Origin: Candidatus Poribacteria bacterium
GTDB lineage: Bacteria; Poribacteria; WGA-4E; WGA-3G
Length of the DNA: 64,000 nucleotides
Reading direction: 5' to 3'
NCBI GenBank assembly: GCA_958295945.1
Contig: OY282386.1
Span: 5,140,204-5,204,203 of the forward strand
The notes under the pieces are model-generated. The model made no database searches. It was not told the DNA's origin and saw nothing but the letters and a program-made list of their open reading frames with translations. Shown one piece after another: positions 34,781 to 43,139 of this stretch (its first letter is position 1; every line of letters begins with the position of its first letter). The position numbers and the translations under genes are program-made.

Positions 34781-34999
34781 TTACAATGCATCTGCATTTT
34801 CAAAAAATGACCGCATCAATGCGAATTCTTCTGGGGTTGCAATTGCACTCCGCAGATAACCTTCTTGTAGTCCGTGACTTTGGATACGGGATTTCCATGC
34901 TCTGTGAAACACAGCATTGTCTTCTACCATAGCCGCAAAAACTATACCCATCTTAATGATTTTGGACGAAAATCCGCCTGTGTCAGAACTATTTTCCAT
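34781..34999 (-). CDS. Small hypothetical protein, possibly truncated
   Basis: 72 residues ('FHRAWKSRIQSHGLQEGYLRSAIATPEEFALMRSFFENADAL'). Composition is protein-like and better than that of chance frames in this stretch, but I do not recognise it and no convincing ribosome site is visible. An inverted-repeat element begins 5 bases upstream of the start (35004), so it could be the C-terminal remnant of a longer gene cut by the insertion. Confidence 0.35.
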   Translation of the reverse strand: MENSSDTGGFSSKIIKMGIVFAAMVEDNAVFHRAWKSRIQSHGLQEGYLRSAIATPEEFALMRSFFENADAL

Positions 35000-35003
35000 T
35001 AAC

Positions 35004-35119
35004 GGAATTAGTCGTTTTAGGATTAAGCATTCTTATGAAAAGGCTCTTGAGGCTTTTCATTAAATGTAGTCCAAATATAGGTTTATAGTAATTTTTCAAA
35101 TCCCAAAACGACTAAATCC
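35004..35119. mobile_element. Inverted-repeat element (116 bp)
   Basis: GGAATTAGTCGTTTTAGGAT at 35004 onwards and the complement at 35099-35119 form terminal repeats of 21 bases with two differences. The interior also holds a small hairpin (AAAAGGCTCTTGAGGCTTTT). Different termini from the GGGTGTGT family, so a separate element type. Confidence 0.65.
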
Positions 35120-35348
35120 GATACTATAGTGGAATTTACAATTAATAGGACACGTCTCAGAGGGCGAGGAAACCTCTCCCCTACGGGACTTGTGGTACTT
35201 GCAAGTGCATTGAAATGTCTTCTTAATTCTAAACTTTACTATAAATAACACTGTGCCGTTTTCCGCGTGGGTTGCGTTTATCAGGAACTTCTGCTAATCT
35301 ATTAAGTCCGTGGTGAGAATCTTTTTCCATTACTATTTATCAAACTCA

Positions 35349-35479
35349 GGGGGTGTCCATTTTTTGGCAAAATACACACAGACACCCTGAAGGAGCGATC
35401 TCCGAATCGCGAACTTTCGGGAATCGGAGTTCCCTCGGACAATGAATTTGACGGTTAATGCCGAAAATTTTATACACCT
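35349..35479. mobile_element. Miniature inverted-repeat element (131 bp), copy B
   Basis: Interior nearly identical to the element at 32773-32903 (for example GGCAAAATACACACAGACAC and CGGAGTTCCCTCGGACAATG). The right end is more degenerate. It is flanked by the 9-bp direct repeat TCAAACTCA (35340-35348 and 35480-35488), which I read as the target-site duplication, showing that this is a transposed unit. Confidence 0.85.
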
Positions 35480-35657
35480 TCAAACTCATGTTAGAGGTAA
35501 AGAATATCAGATTTGGGAATGAGAAGTCATGCTATATCTGATATATTAAGAATGGACACAACTAATATCGACAATTGAATGTCTCTGTAAGAAGGTGTGT
35601 GATGCTAGTGCGAAATCACTCAAAACATTAGAATGGAGCAGAACAACTAATTTTGTA

Positions 35658-35855
35658 GATACCCTCTACATCCCTGCTACATTCGCTAACAACTCGCGGC
35701 AGGGCATGCTGAGAGTCCAAACGCCTGTGGCATCCAAGTCCGACCTAAAGTGCAAGTAACCTTGGTTAGCATGGCAGGAGGCAAAGGACATTGAAGCAGG
35801 AAACTGTCATTTAGAGAAAACACCTAATATAAGAACAAAGAACCCCATGCTTTAG
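35658..35855 (+). pseudogene. Remnant of an IS200/IS605-type TnpB C-terminus and element end
   Basis: In one frame the sequence reads 'NNSRQGMLRVQTPVASKSDLKCK', a TAA at 35757-35759, then 'AWQEAKDIEAGNCHLEKTPNIRTKNPML' and TAG at 35853-35855. The 'RQG...TPV' and 'EAGN...NPML-stop' pattern is what I recall for TnpB C-termini that run into the right-end hairpin of IS605-family elements. Upstream the frame is unrecognisable, so the gene is decayed. The hairpin that should follow, CCCCATGC-TTTAG-CTTGGGG, is interrupted by a 143-bp insertion and resumes at 36004. The 5' boundary is approximate. Confidence 0.65.
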
Positions 35856-35998
35856 TAGTTGACTCGCTAAACATTTATCATATAGGAAACGGACAGAATA
35901 GATCCAAAAGTCCCTCTCCCTTGATAAGGTGGGTAGGAGGATTGGAAATTTAGGAATTTCAAAACATAGAATACTGAAATTACTTAGCGAGTCAACCA
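35856..35998. mobile_element. 143-bp inverted-repeat element inserted in the TnpB-element hairpin
   Basis: TAGTTGACTCGCTAA (35856-35870) and TTAGCGAGTCAACCA (35984-35998) are terminal inverted repeats matching at 14 of 15 bases. TTTAG occurs directly before (35851-35855) and after (35999-36003), a 5-bp target duplication. Removing the element and one TTTAG rebuilds an uninterrupted hairpin. No coding capacity. Confidence 0.85.
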
Positions 35999-36018
35999 TT
36001 TAGCTTGGGGAGTATGTT

Positions 36019-36109
36019 ATACCAAATTAACTTGATTTTTCCTGTTTTTGACGCTGCGAACACGGCGGACAGGGGAACCCTGCCCGGACGATTTAGGTTA
36101 ATTTGGTAT
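36019..36109. mobile_element. 91-bp inverted-repeat element
   Basis: ATACCAAATTAAC (36019-36031) is perfectly inverted as GTTAATTTGGTAT (36097-36109). The interior carries a small palindrome GACAGGGGAACCCTGCCCGG. It lies between the TnpB-element remnant and the aminotransferase gene. No coding capacity. Confidence 0.7.
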
Positions 36110-36170
36110 CAGTATATATGTGTTGAGAAATTGAATGAATAAAACTAATCTAATGAAAAGAGGAAAATGA

Positions 36171-37094
36171 ATGCAACCACAATTGCCTGATGCGCGTAAT
36201 GAAAATATATTGATTCATGTTGGTGGCGAATTGCTGCCGCGTGAAGATGCAAAGATATCTGTATTTGATAGTCTTGTACAAGGAGGAGATGGTGTTTGGG
36301 AAGGTTTACGTATCTATAATGGTAAGATCTTTGCCTTGGATGCACACTTGGACAGATTGATAGACTCTGCACATGCGATGGCGTTTGAAGGAATACCTTC
36401 TCAAGATAAGATTAAAACTGCTATATTTGAAACGCTCCAAGCAAACGGCATGCGCGATGAAGTACATATCCGTCTGACATTGAGTCGGGGTAAAAAGGTG
36501 ACCTCAAGCATGAACCCACATGTTAATCAGTATGGCACTTGTTTAATAGTATTGGCAGAATGGAAAGCACCGATATATGCTAGTACTGGTGTTCGTTTAA
36601 TAACATCAGCAATACGGAGAAATCCAGCACAGTGTGTTGATTCCAAAATCCATCATAACAACCTGATCAATAACATTCTTGCGAAAATAGAAGCGAATGT
36701 AGCAGGTGTAGACGATGCGATCATGCTTGACATTTTCGGTTTTGTCTCTGAAACGAACGCTACCAATATCTTCATAGTGAAACGTGGGGAAGTGATTACC
36801 TCACACGCGGATAGTTGTCTACCTGGGATTACGCGCGGTAATGTTATCCATCTTGCACGCAAGGCACAAATTCCTATGGTGGAACGGAACGTTTCTCTGA
36901 CAGAGGTGTACACAGCTGACGAGATGTTCACTACAGGTACTGTGGGTGAGTTAAGTCCAGTGTTGGAAGTAGATGGCAGGCAGATTGGCACGGGGAATCC
37001 TGGTCCGATGACAGCACGTTTGCAAGATCTCTATGCCGAAATGACAGCAAATGAAGGTGTTCCAATACCTCTGCCAAATAAGCACGTCTCTTGA
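36171..37094 (+). CDS. Branched-chain amino acid aminotransferase (class IV PLP)
   Basis: 307 residues of the fold-type IV transaminase family (IlvE/DAAT/ADCL). Seen are 'ISVFDSLVQGGDGVWEGLRIYNGKIFALDAHLDRL' (about 30-65), 'HIRLTLSRG' (about 101-109), 'CVDSKIHHNNLINNILAK' with the PLP lysine Lys159, 'ETNATNIFIVKRGEVITSHADSCLPGITRGNVIHLA' (about 188-224) and 'TADEMFTTGTVGELSPV'. Most likely a branched-chain aminotransferase, although other class IV members cannot be excluded. ATG 36171 is preceded by AGAGGA six bases away. Confidence 0.87.
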   Translation: MQPQLPDARNENILIHVGGELLPREDAKISVFDSLVQGGDGVWEGLRIYNGKIFALDAHLDRLIDSAHAMAFEGIPSQDKIKTAIFETLQANGMRDEVHIRLTLSRGKKVTSSMNPHVNQYGTCLIVLAEWKAPIYASTGVRLITSAIRRNPAQCVDSKIHHNNLINNILAKIEANVAGVDDAIMLDIFGFVSETNATNIFIVKRGEVITSHADSCLPGITRGNVIHLARKAQIPMVERNVSLTEVYTADEMFTTGTVGELSPVLEVDGRQIGTGNPGPMTARLQDLYAEMTANEGVPIPLPNKHVS

Positions 37095-37327
37095 CTACAT
37101 ACATTATATATGGTATAATAACAGCATTCAGATGTTTTGTTGATGGTGCCTATAGTATGGGTGTGCCAAGAACTTTACACACCCACATGAAGATTGAGAA
37201 ATAAATAGGGTAATTTGACTTCACAGTCCAGCGGGCTTAAAAGTTTTGGGGTGATTAAGATTACCCGTTTAATAAATTAATCTTCATCATGATATCTATC
37301 ACCGATACAAAAAGGACAAACCCACAC

Positions 37328-39199
37328 ATGAAAAAAACACTATTCTCGATTTTAACTATTTACATTTCAATACTGGTTTTAGCCGCCACGGCGTTCGGGC
37401 AAGATTATACGCAATGGGGTTTGCCTGAAGGTGCAAAAGCACGTCTCGGTAAAGGTAAGTTATATGAAATCGCTTATTCCAACAGCGGCAAACGTGTTGC
37501 AGTAGCGAGTGGAATTGGTATTTGGGTTTATGACACACATACAGGTGAAGCACTTCACCTGCTCAAAGAGCCTAAGTTTGTTGTCAGAGGCGTAGCATTC
37601 AGTCCGGATGATAAGATGTTAGCAAGTGCAGGTTGGGATAAAACTGTGCGTCTCTGGGATATGGAGACAGGAACACATCTTAGGATGATTGCTGACAAGA
37701 CAGATGGTGTTGAATGCGTAGCGTTCAGTCCGGACGGTAAGATAGTGGCAAGTGCAGGTTGGGATAAAACTGTGCGTCTCTGGCATGCTGAGACAGGAAC
37801 ACTTCTTCAAACGTTGACAGGAAACACGGATACCGTCTACGGTGTATCATTCAATCCGAATGGCAAGACATTAGCAAGTGCGAGTTGGGACAAAACTGTC
37901 CGTCTCTGGAATTATGAAACAGGGCAACATTTGCAGACTTTTTCGGGGCATACAAAAGGATTATTTAGTGTATCGTTCAGTCCAGATGGGATGAAGTTGG
38001 TAAGTACGAGTTGGGACAAGACCGTCCGTTTGTGGGATGTGAAAACCGGATCATCATTACTAACACTCACAGATCATCCTTCTAATCCCAATAGTGTTGT
38101 TTTTAGTCCAGATAGTAAGTCCTTGGTGAGTTCACGTGGGGGAAAACGCATTCGCTATTGGGATATCCAGACAGGAGAACCAGTTAGAGAATTCACGGAA
38201 AATACGGATGTCGTTTCAAAACTGGTTTTCAGTTCTGATGGGAAGACGTTGGTAAGTGGAAGTGTGGATGGCGCAGTGCGTATGTGGAATTTGCAAACAG
38301 GGAAACCCTTTCTGACAATACCTGGGCATTTTAGCGGTATGACAAACCCTGTCTTCAGTCAAGACGGAACTATGTTGGCAGCAATTAGTGGTTACAGAAC
38401 CATTCGTTTATGGGATATGAATACAATGACTCCCCTAAATATTCTCACAGAACATAAGCGTCCACTGGATAGTGTTGTTTTTAGTCCGGATGGAAAGACT
38501 CTTGCAAGTGGAAGTTTGGATGGCACAGTGCGTCTGCAAAATATCCTTACTGCCACACCTTTGATGACTTTAAGCAATGATGCTGGTAGTATCTATAGTG
38601 TCGCGTTTAGTCCAGATGGTTTTATGCTTGCAAGTGGAAGCGGGAACGGGAACGTTGATCTGTGGACTGTAGGAAAAGGTACACATATTCAAACACTCAA
38701 AAGGCATACAGGTGAAGTACTTAGTGTTCTGTTTAGTCCAGATGGAAAGTTAATCGCAAGTGGGAGTCGAGACAAAACAGTTTGTCTGTGGGATGCAATG
38801 ACACGTGAACATATCCGGACATTGAAAACAGATATGGATAATGGTATTGAGAAATTAGCTTTCAGTCCTGATGGAGAAACGCTTGCATGCGGAAGCGGTG
38901 ACGCTTCAGTTCATTTGTGGGATGCGAATACCGGTGCATATCTTATGAAAATCACAGATGATCAGGATCTGATTAACGGCATTGCGTTCAGTCCAGATGG
39001 AAAACTGTTGGCAAGCGGAAGTATTGAGGGTACCGTGATGCTGTGGGATACTGAGAACTACCATCCAATTAATAAGTTTCATGGGCATACCAGTAGTGTT
39101 TATAGTGTTACGTTTAGTCCGGATGGAAAGACACTGGTGAGTGCAAGTTTGGACGGTACGCTTCTGTTTTGGGACCTTGAATCTGTGTCAGTGGATTAG
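37328..39199 (+). CDS. Secreted 14-repeat WD40 protein
   Basis: About 623 residues. The start at ATG 37328 gives a classical signal peptide ('KKTLFSILTIYISILVLAATAFG', cleavage before QDY); the frame continues 13 residues upstream to 37289 without signal character. The mature protein begins with 'QWGLPEGAKARLGKG', nearly identical to the lead-in of the sigma-WD40 fusion at 25260, and has 14 WD40 units ('SPDGKTLASGSLDGTVRL'), enough for two propellers. It thus equals the outer part of the fusion without sigma factor and anchor. WD40 domains are protein-interaction platforms; partner unknown. It could be a soluble counterpart or competitor of the membrane-tethered sensor, which is inference. 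Confidence 0.9.
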   Translation: MKKTLFSILTIYISILVLAATAFGQDYTQWGLPEGAKARLGKGKLYEIAYSNSGKRVAVASGIGIWVYDTHTGEALHLLKEPKFVVRGVAFSPDDKMLASAGWDKTVRLWDMETGTHLRMIADKTDGVECVAFSPDGKIVASAGWDKTVRLWHAETGTLLQTLTGNTDTVYGVSFNPNGKTLASASWDKTVRLWNYETGQHLQTFSGHTKGLFSVSFSPDGMKLVSTSWDKTVRLWDVKTGSSLLTLTDHPSNPNSVVFSPDSKSLVSSRGGKRIRYWDIQTGEPVREFTENTDVVSKLVFSSDGKTLVSGSVDGAVRMWNLQTGKPFLTIPGHFSGMTNPVFSQDGTMLAAISGYRTIRLWDMNTMTPLNILTEHKRPLDSVVFSPDGKTLASGSLDGTVRLQNILTATPLMTLSNDAGSIYSVAFSPDGFMLASGSGNGNVDLWTVGKGTHIQTLKRHTGEVLSVLFSPDGKLIASGSRDKTVCLWDAMTREHIRTLKTDMDNGIEKLAFSPDGETLACGSGDASVHLWDANTGAYLMKITDDQDLINGIAFSPDGKLLASGSIEGTVMLWDTENYHPINKFHGHTSSVYSVTFSPDGKTLVSASLDGTLLFWDLESVSVD

Positions 39200-39229
39200 T
39201 AGTTCTTGGTCAATATAAACCAAAATGTA

Positions 39230-39258
39230 TTGAAAAGATTGTATAAAGAAGTTATATT
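39230..39258 (+). promoter_or_regulatory. Sigma-70-type promoter
   Basis: TTGAAA at 39230-39235, 17-base spacer, TATATT at 39253-39258. It would serve the VOC-protein gene at 39408 through a leader of about 140 bases containing the hairpin at 39293-39333. Confidence 0.6.
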
Positions 39259-39292
39259 AACGTGAGTTCGTTACCAACTGTTTTTGTTGCGC

Positions 39293-39333
39293 AAGCTGTT
39301 AGTTTGTGTCTCACTGATGCAAACTAACAGCTT
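39293..39333. repeat. 14-bp inverted repeat in the leader of the VOC gene
   Basis: AAGCTGTTAGTTTG (39293-39306) is perfectly inverted at 39320-39333 with a 13-base loop. No T run follows. It may be a dispersed palindromic repeat or a leader hairpin. Confidence 0.7.
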
Positions 39334-39407
39334 GTGCTACAGAGTGCGGTTGAATGTCTATTCACTTTGTTAATCCCTCAATCAGCAATTAATCAGAAGG
39401 AGCAATT

Positions 39408-39779
39408 ATGGCATTTACATTTCATCATATACATCTCAGATGTGAAGACTTAGATGCAGCAATAGAATATTACGAAAAAATGTTTGATGGAGAAGTCACA
39501 GATACCGTTGAAGTCCGTGGACTAAAAATTGTACGTATGGAAATTGGTGGTGAACGGATATTCCTCTCACCCAAATTTGGTGACATGGATGTTGAACCGA
39601 CAAGTGGCAATCCACGTTGGGGTGTCTATCAACTTGCTTTTACTGTGGAAGACCTTGATTCTGCAGTCGCTGACCTACAAGAAAAAGGGGCAGAACTTGA
39701 AGACCTAAAACCCTCAGGACTGATGATGGCGTTCTTCAAAGCTCCAGATAACGTCCAGATTGAACTCATTGAAGCATAA
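39408..39779 (+). CDS. VOC (glyoxalase/dioxygenase) family protein
   Basis: 123 residues, one vicinal-oxygen-chelate module pair: 'FHHIHLRCEDLDAAIEYYEKMFDGEV' opens the first beta-alpha-beta unit with the metal-ligand His, 'MEIGGERIFLSP' ends it, 'GVYQLAFTVEDLDSAVADLQEKGAEL' opens the second and 'MMAFFKAPDNVQIELIE' ends with the Glu ligand. The reaction is unknown; the family covers glyoxalases, epimerases and resistance proteins. AGAAGGAGC precedes ATG 39408. The queE gene follows 55 bases later. Confidence 0.9.
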   Translation: MAFTFHHIHLRCEDLDAAIEYYEKMFDGEVTDTVEVRGLKIVRMEIGGERIFLSPKFGDMDVEPTSGNPRWGVYQLAFTVEDLDSAVADLQEKGAELEDLKPSGLMMAFFKAPDNVQIELIEA

Positions 39780-39834
39780 GGATTTTTCAGATATGTAAAT
39801 ACATTGACCGTATTCAAAACAGTAGGGGATCCTC

Positions 39835-40515
39835 ATGAAATACAGCGAAATGTTCCATACGATTCAAGGGGAAGGACAACTCATAGGGGTTCCATCTGTT
39901 TTCTTCCGAACAAGTTATTGCAATCTAAGATGTGTTTGGTGCGATACTCCGTATACATCTTGGACACCTGAGAACAAGGATATTTCTGTTTCCGATAGTG
40001 TTGCAGCTATTGCAAAGTTTGAGTGCAAACATGTTGTCATCACTGGTGGTGAACCTTTCATACAAACGAAAGAACTAGTAACTCTCTGTCGGGAGTTAGA
40101 CAAACAAGGACATCATATCACAATAGAAACAAATGCAACACTTTTCGCTGATGTTGCAGCACATCTCATATCAATGAGTCCAAAGTTGCGTAATTCCAAT
40201 CCGCCAGAAAATCACCGTTTCTTCAAACGACATGAACGTGAACGCATCCAACCCGATGTCATACGCAAGTTTTTAGATGCCTACCCATGTCAAGTGAAGT
40301 TTGTTGTAGATACACCGGAGGATCTTACTGAAATCGAATCCTTGCAGACAGAAATCGGTATACCATCTGAAACTATAATGTTAATGCCACAGGGAAAGAC
40401 TTCACAGGTGTTAATCCAGAAGCAAGAATGGTTAGTTGAACTCTGTAAAGAAAATGGATATCGCTATTCACCGCGTGTGCATGTTGACATCTGGGGTGAG
40501 AAACGTGGTGTGTGA
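39835..40515 (+). CDS. queE: 7-carboxy-7-deazaguanine synthase
   Basis: 226 residues. QueE is a radical-SAM enzyme that makes the 7-deazaguanine ring in queuosine synthesis. The N-terminal 'MFHTIQGEGQLIGVPSVFFRTSYCNLRCVWCDT' holds the Q-G-E-G motif and the cluster cysteines Cys29, Cys33 and Cys36 (C-x3-C-x2-C); 'VVITGGEPF' is the radical-SAM GGE motif and 'ITIETNATL' and 'MSPKLRNS' are QueE-typical. Other queuosine genes are not in the window. Confidence 0.93.
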   Translation: MKYSEMFHTIQGEGQLIGVPSVFFRTSYCNLRCVWCDTPYTSWTPENKDISVSDSVAAIAKFECKHVVITGGEPFIQTKELVTLCRELDKQGHHITIETNATLFADVAAHLISMSPKLRNSNPPENHRFFKRHERERIQPDVIRKFLDAYPCQVKFVVDTPEDLTEIESLQTEIGIPSETIMLMPQGKTSQVLIQKQEWLVELCKENGYRYSPRVHVDIWGEKRGV

Positions 40516-40518
40516 AGC

Positions 40519-41637
40519 ATGAACTATGATATTCTACTTAAAGGCGGGACTGTCATTGATCCCGCACAAGGTTTGAATGCACATCGTGATGTTGCAATTA
40601 CAGATGGAGTTATTGCTGCAATTGACAAGGATATTCCAAAGACTGCAGCGAAAAAGACCATCTCAGTCAAGAACCAATATGTTACACCAGGATTGATTGA
40701 CATCCATACGCATGTCTACTACGGAGTCACGACATGGGGTATCAAAGCCGATGATGTCCTTCCCATTTCTGCCACAACCACATTTGTTGATGCAGGCAGT
40801 GCAAGTTGGGCAACTTTCCCAGGTTTTCGTGAATTCATTGTAGAACCTGCACAAACGCACATCTTAAACTATATCCACATCTCAGGTATTGGACTCGTTT
40901 ACGGACCTGTTGGAGAGATGTATGACCTTGCTTATGCTGAGCCTGACCGTGTCGCAGACACGTTAAAATCCAATCGTGATATTACTGTCGGTGTAAAAGT
41001 GCGACAAGGTAAGGGGCAAGTAGGGGATAATGGGGTAGAACCCTTGAAACTTGCTATCAAAGCAGCCGAACAAGCCAATACACCTGTGATGTGCCACATC
41101 GGACAAGGTGTCCCACTGCCAGATGTGTTGGAGTTGATGAGACCGGGAGATGTGATTACCCACTGCTTCCAAGGAAATGGGGACAACATCATTGACGACA
41201 AAGGCAGAATTATCCCTGAAGCTTGGAAAGCACAACAGAAAGGTATCATCTTTGATGTTGGACACGGAGCAGGCAGTTTCAGATATGAAGTTGCACAACG
41301 CGCTATGGAACAAGGGTTTATCTCTGATGTTATCAGCACAGATTTACATACTGGCAATATCCACGGACCCGTTTATGATCTGCCGACAACATTATCAAAA
41401 TTGATGCATCTCGGATTAACTTTGGAACAGGTAATTGAAAAATCTACTTTCAATGCCGCAAAAACTATAAAACGCGAAAAACAACTCGGAAATCTGAAAA
41501 TCGGATCTATTGCAGATGTCGCAGTTTTGGAACTGCTTAATGGGGAATTTGAATTCTACGATGCACACGACACAAAGTTTGTTGGCACTCAGAAAATCAA
41601 TCCTGTTTTAACTATCCGTGAGGGGAAAATACTTTAA
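40519..41637 (+). CDS. Amidohydrolase/deacetylase-family metallohydrolase
   Basis: 372 residues of the dihydroorotase-like amidohydrolase superfamily. 'ILLKGGTVIDPAQGLN' is the N-terminal strand pair, 'YVTPGLIDIHTHVYYG' gives the H-x-H metal ligands (about 60-62), 'GVKVRQGKGQVGDNGVEPLKLAIKAAEQANTPVMCHIGQG' holds the bridging Lys region and next His, 'DVITHCFQG' another His, and 'DVISTDLHTGNIHGPV' the catalytic Asp. The 'DLHTGN' and 'GVEPL' forms fit the amidohydrolase/EF_0837-like deacetylase group; substrate unknown. Starts 3 bases after queE and abuts the following gene, so it is in one operon with both. Confidence 0.87.
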   Translation: MNYDILLKGGTVIDPAQGLNAHRDVAITDGVIAAIDKDIPKTAAKKTISVKNQYVTPGLIDIHTHVYYGVTTWGIKADDVLPISATTTFVDAGSASWATFPGFREFIVEPAQTHILNYIHISGIGLVYGPVGEMYDLAYAEPDRVADTLKSNRDITVGVKVRQGKGQVGDNGVEPLKLAIKAAEQANTPVMCHIGQGVPLPDVLELMRPGDVITHCFQGNGDNIIDDKGRIIPEAWKAQQKGIIFDVGHGAGSFRYEVAQRAMEQGFISDVISTDLHTGNIHGPVYDLPTTLSKLMHLGLTLEQVIEKSTFNAAKTIKREKQLGNLKIGSIADVAVLELLNGEFEFYDAHDTKFVGTQKINPVLTIREGKIL

Positions 41638-42045
41638 ATGTCACTCATAGCACAAAAAATTAGCGGTTGTTACCGACGTGTTCTAATCTTTTTGTTTATA
41701 TCTATCATTGTATGTGCTGGACTTGGCTTGTTAGCCTACAACCTCATTGGTGGTGCTGAAGGATTACGCTACTGGAGCGCAATCCAAGCATTAAATGGCA
41801 CTGAAAAACATCTGTTAGCACACCGCCCAGATGGTGTTCCACAAGACAGTGTTAAAGAACAATTTGAAACTGTACGACAGGCAATTCGCACTCAAGAGAT
41901 TGACTTGGATTCCTTATATCAGTTGATCAAGTCATATCAAGACAAATTCTATATTCCGGGGTTGGCAGTGAAAAAAAAACCATCAACACCAGAGGTAGAA
42001 GAGTTTTTTTTACAACTGAATCGAACGATTATTTCTGATGAATAG
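41638..42045 (+). CDS. Hypothetical single-pass membrane protein
   Basis: 135 residues beginning directly at the base after the amidohydrolase stop, indicating coupled translation. One membrane segment (about 15-37, 'VLIFLFISIIVCAGLGLLAYNLIGG') then a helical soluble part with 'DGVPQDSVKEQFETVRQAIRTQEIDLDSLYQLIKSYQDKF'. Not recognised. It converges on the kinase-like gene at 42069. Confidence 0.75.
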   Translation: MSLIAQKISGCYRRVLIFLFISIIVCAGLGLLAYNLIGGAEGLRYWSAIQALNGTEKHLLAHRPDGVPQDSVKEQFETVRQAIRTQEIDLDSLYQLIKSYQDKFYIPGLAVKKKPSTPEVEEFFLQLNRTIISDE

Positions 42046-42068
42046 GTGTCGTGCATACTTTGCTGACA

Positions 42069-43139
42069 TTAAATGTCGTCGTGAAAATCCCGAATCATTC
42101 TACGGATATGGTTCGTCACTTCATCATCACTTAGTTTCGTCTTAATAATTAGCGAAATTGCGCGTTGATATCTGGAACGAAGGTCACCCCATGCTTCTGC
42201 CAAAATCTGATTTTCTTGAACTTCAGGTCTTGCAGTTGCTTCTAATATCCTATGCACAACAGAGAGATAAAAAACCAGATGATGACCATCAACGCGTGCT
42301 TTAACATCTGACACTGAGCAATTTTCCCGATGCTCAACTACCCAGGCGGCATAAGTTTCAACCAATTCTTGATTCAACAATGATACAAAATTCGCACCAT
42401 CCTGATGTGCACCAAGACTGTTAAAATACTGAACTAACCGTCGTTCCTGCCAATCCCAACCGATACTTGCAAAATCAATGAAGTATGGAAGTCCAGCGTC
42501 AATAACGATATTGCGTGCTTGGTAGTCAAGACTGTCTAATGTAAGAGGTGCTTCAAGTAGCCGATTAGCAAGTGATGTCCAAGATGTATCAAGATTCTCT
42601 AATTGTGATGAAGTGAGTGGAGTTTTACACAGTTGTTGCAGATAACCGACCGTTTTTCTTCCTTGTTCAAGTAAATCTTGCAAAGTTTCCTTGACGTTAA
42701 AGTGAAACACGTAAGGTATGAAAAGGTCACAATTTTCAGAAAACACAGTTTCAATTCTACCAAGGACATTTAAGATAGTGTTTAACTCAGATTGCATACT
42801 TGATGCAAGGCTGCGCTGGACAAGAGAATCGAGTGTATGTTCACCGCGCCATTCCAATAATATCGCATTACACTTTTCAGAATGCCAAATAACATTCGGG
42901 ACAAGACATCCGGTTTTGTAAAGGGTTGATATTATGAACTTCTCAATCTGAAAAGGAGTGAAACCGGATTCGGTTACTGGCACTGTAATCTCGTGTTGTT
43001 TTAACAAATAACGCTTTGATCGGATATTCAGACGGTGGACATTTTGTTTTACTATATTTCCGTGCCGAACCTTTTCCACAACAATTTCTGTTGGATGAAT
43101 TTTAAAATGTGATGCTATCGTATTCAAAAGTTTTTGCAT
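42069..43139 (-). CDS. APH-family phosphotransferase-like protein, degenerate active site
   Basis: 356 residues resembling aminoglycoside/choline kinase-like proteins. The N-lobe contains 'RLNIRSKRYLLKQHEI' with the likely ATP-binding Lys and 'NAILLEWRGEHTLDSLV'; the C-lobe contains 'LDSLDYQARNIVIDAGLPYFIDFASIGWDWQERRL'. The catalytic loop keeps Asp and Asn (D-x-x-x-x-N) but the usual His before Asp is Leu/Ser-like ('DSLDYQARN' for 'HGDLHPGN'), and 'IDFAS' stands for 'IDFxx' metal binding. It may still be active on a small molecule. Substrate unknown, and resistance should not be assumed. Confidence 0.65.
   Translation of the reverse strand: MQKLLNTIASHFKIHPTEIVVEKVRHGNIVKQNVHRLNIRSKRYLLKQHEITVPVTESGFTPFQIEKFIISTLYKTGCLVPNVIWHSEKCNAILLEWRGEHTLDSLVQRSLASSMQSELNTILNVLGRIETVFSENCDLFIPYVFHFNVKETLQDLLEQGRKTVGYLQQLCKTPLTSSQLENLDTSWTSLANRLLEAPLTLDSLDYQARNIVIDAGLPYFIDFASIGWDWQERRLVQYFNSLGAHQDGANFVSLLNQELVETYAAWVVEHRENCSVSDVKARVDGHHLVFYLSVVHRILEATARPEVQENQILAEAWGDLRSRYQRAISLIIKTKLSDDEVTNHIRRMIRDFHDDI

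Noticed and set aside
35811-35999. 62-residue leftward frame
   Set aside because: Coincides with the 143-bp inverted-repeat element and the hairpin; not a gene.
42069-43139. Aminoglycoside resistance kinase
   Set aside because: The fold resembles the APH family, but the active-site His is missing and there is no resistance context.
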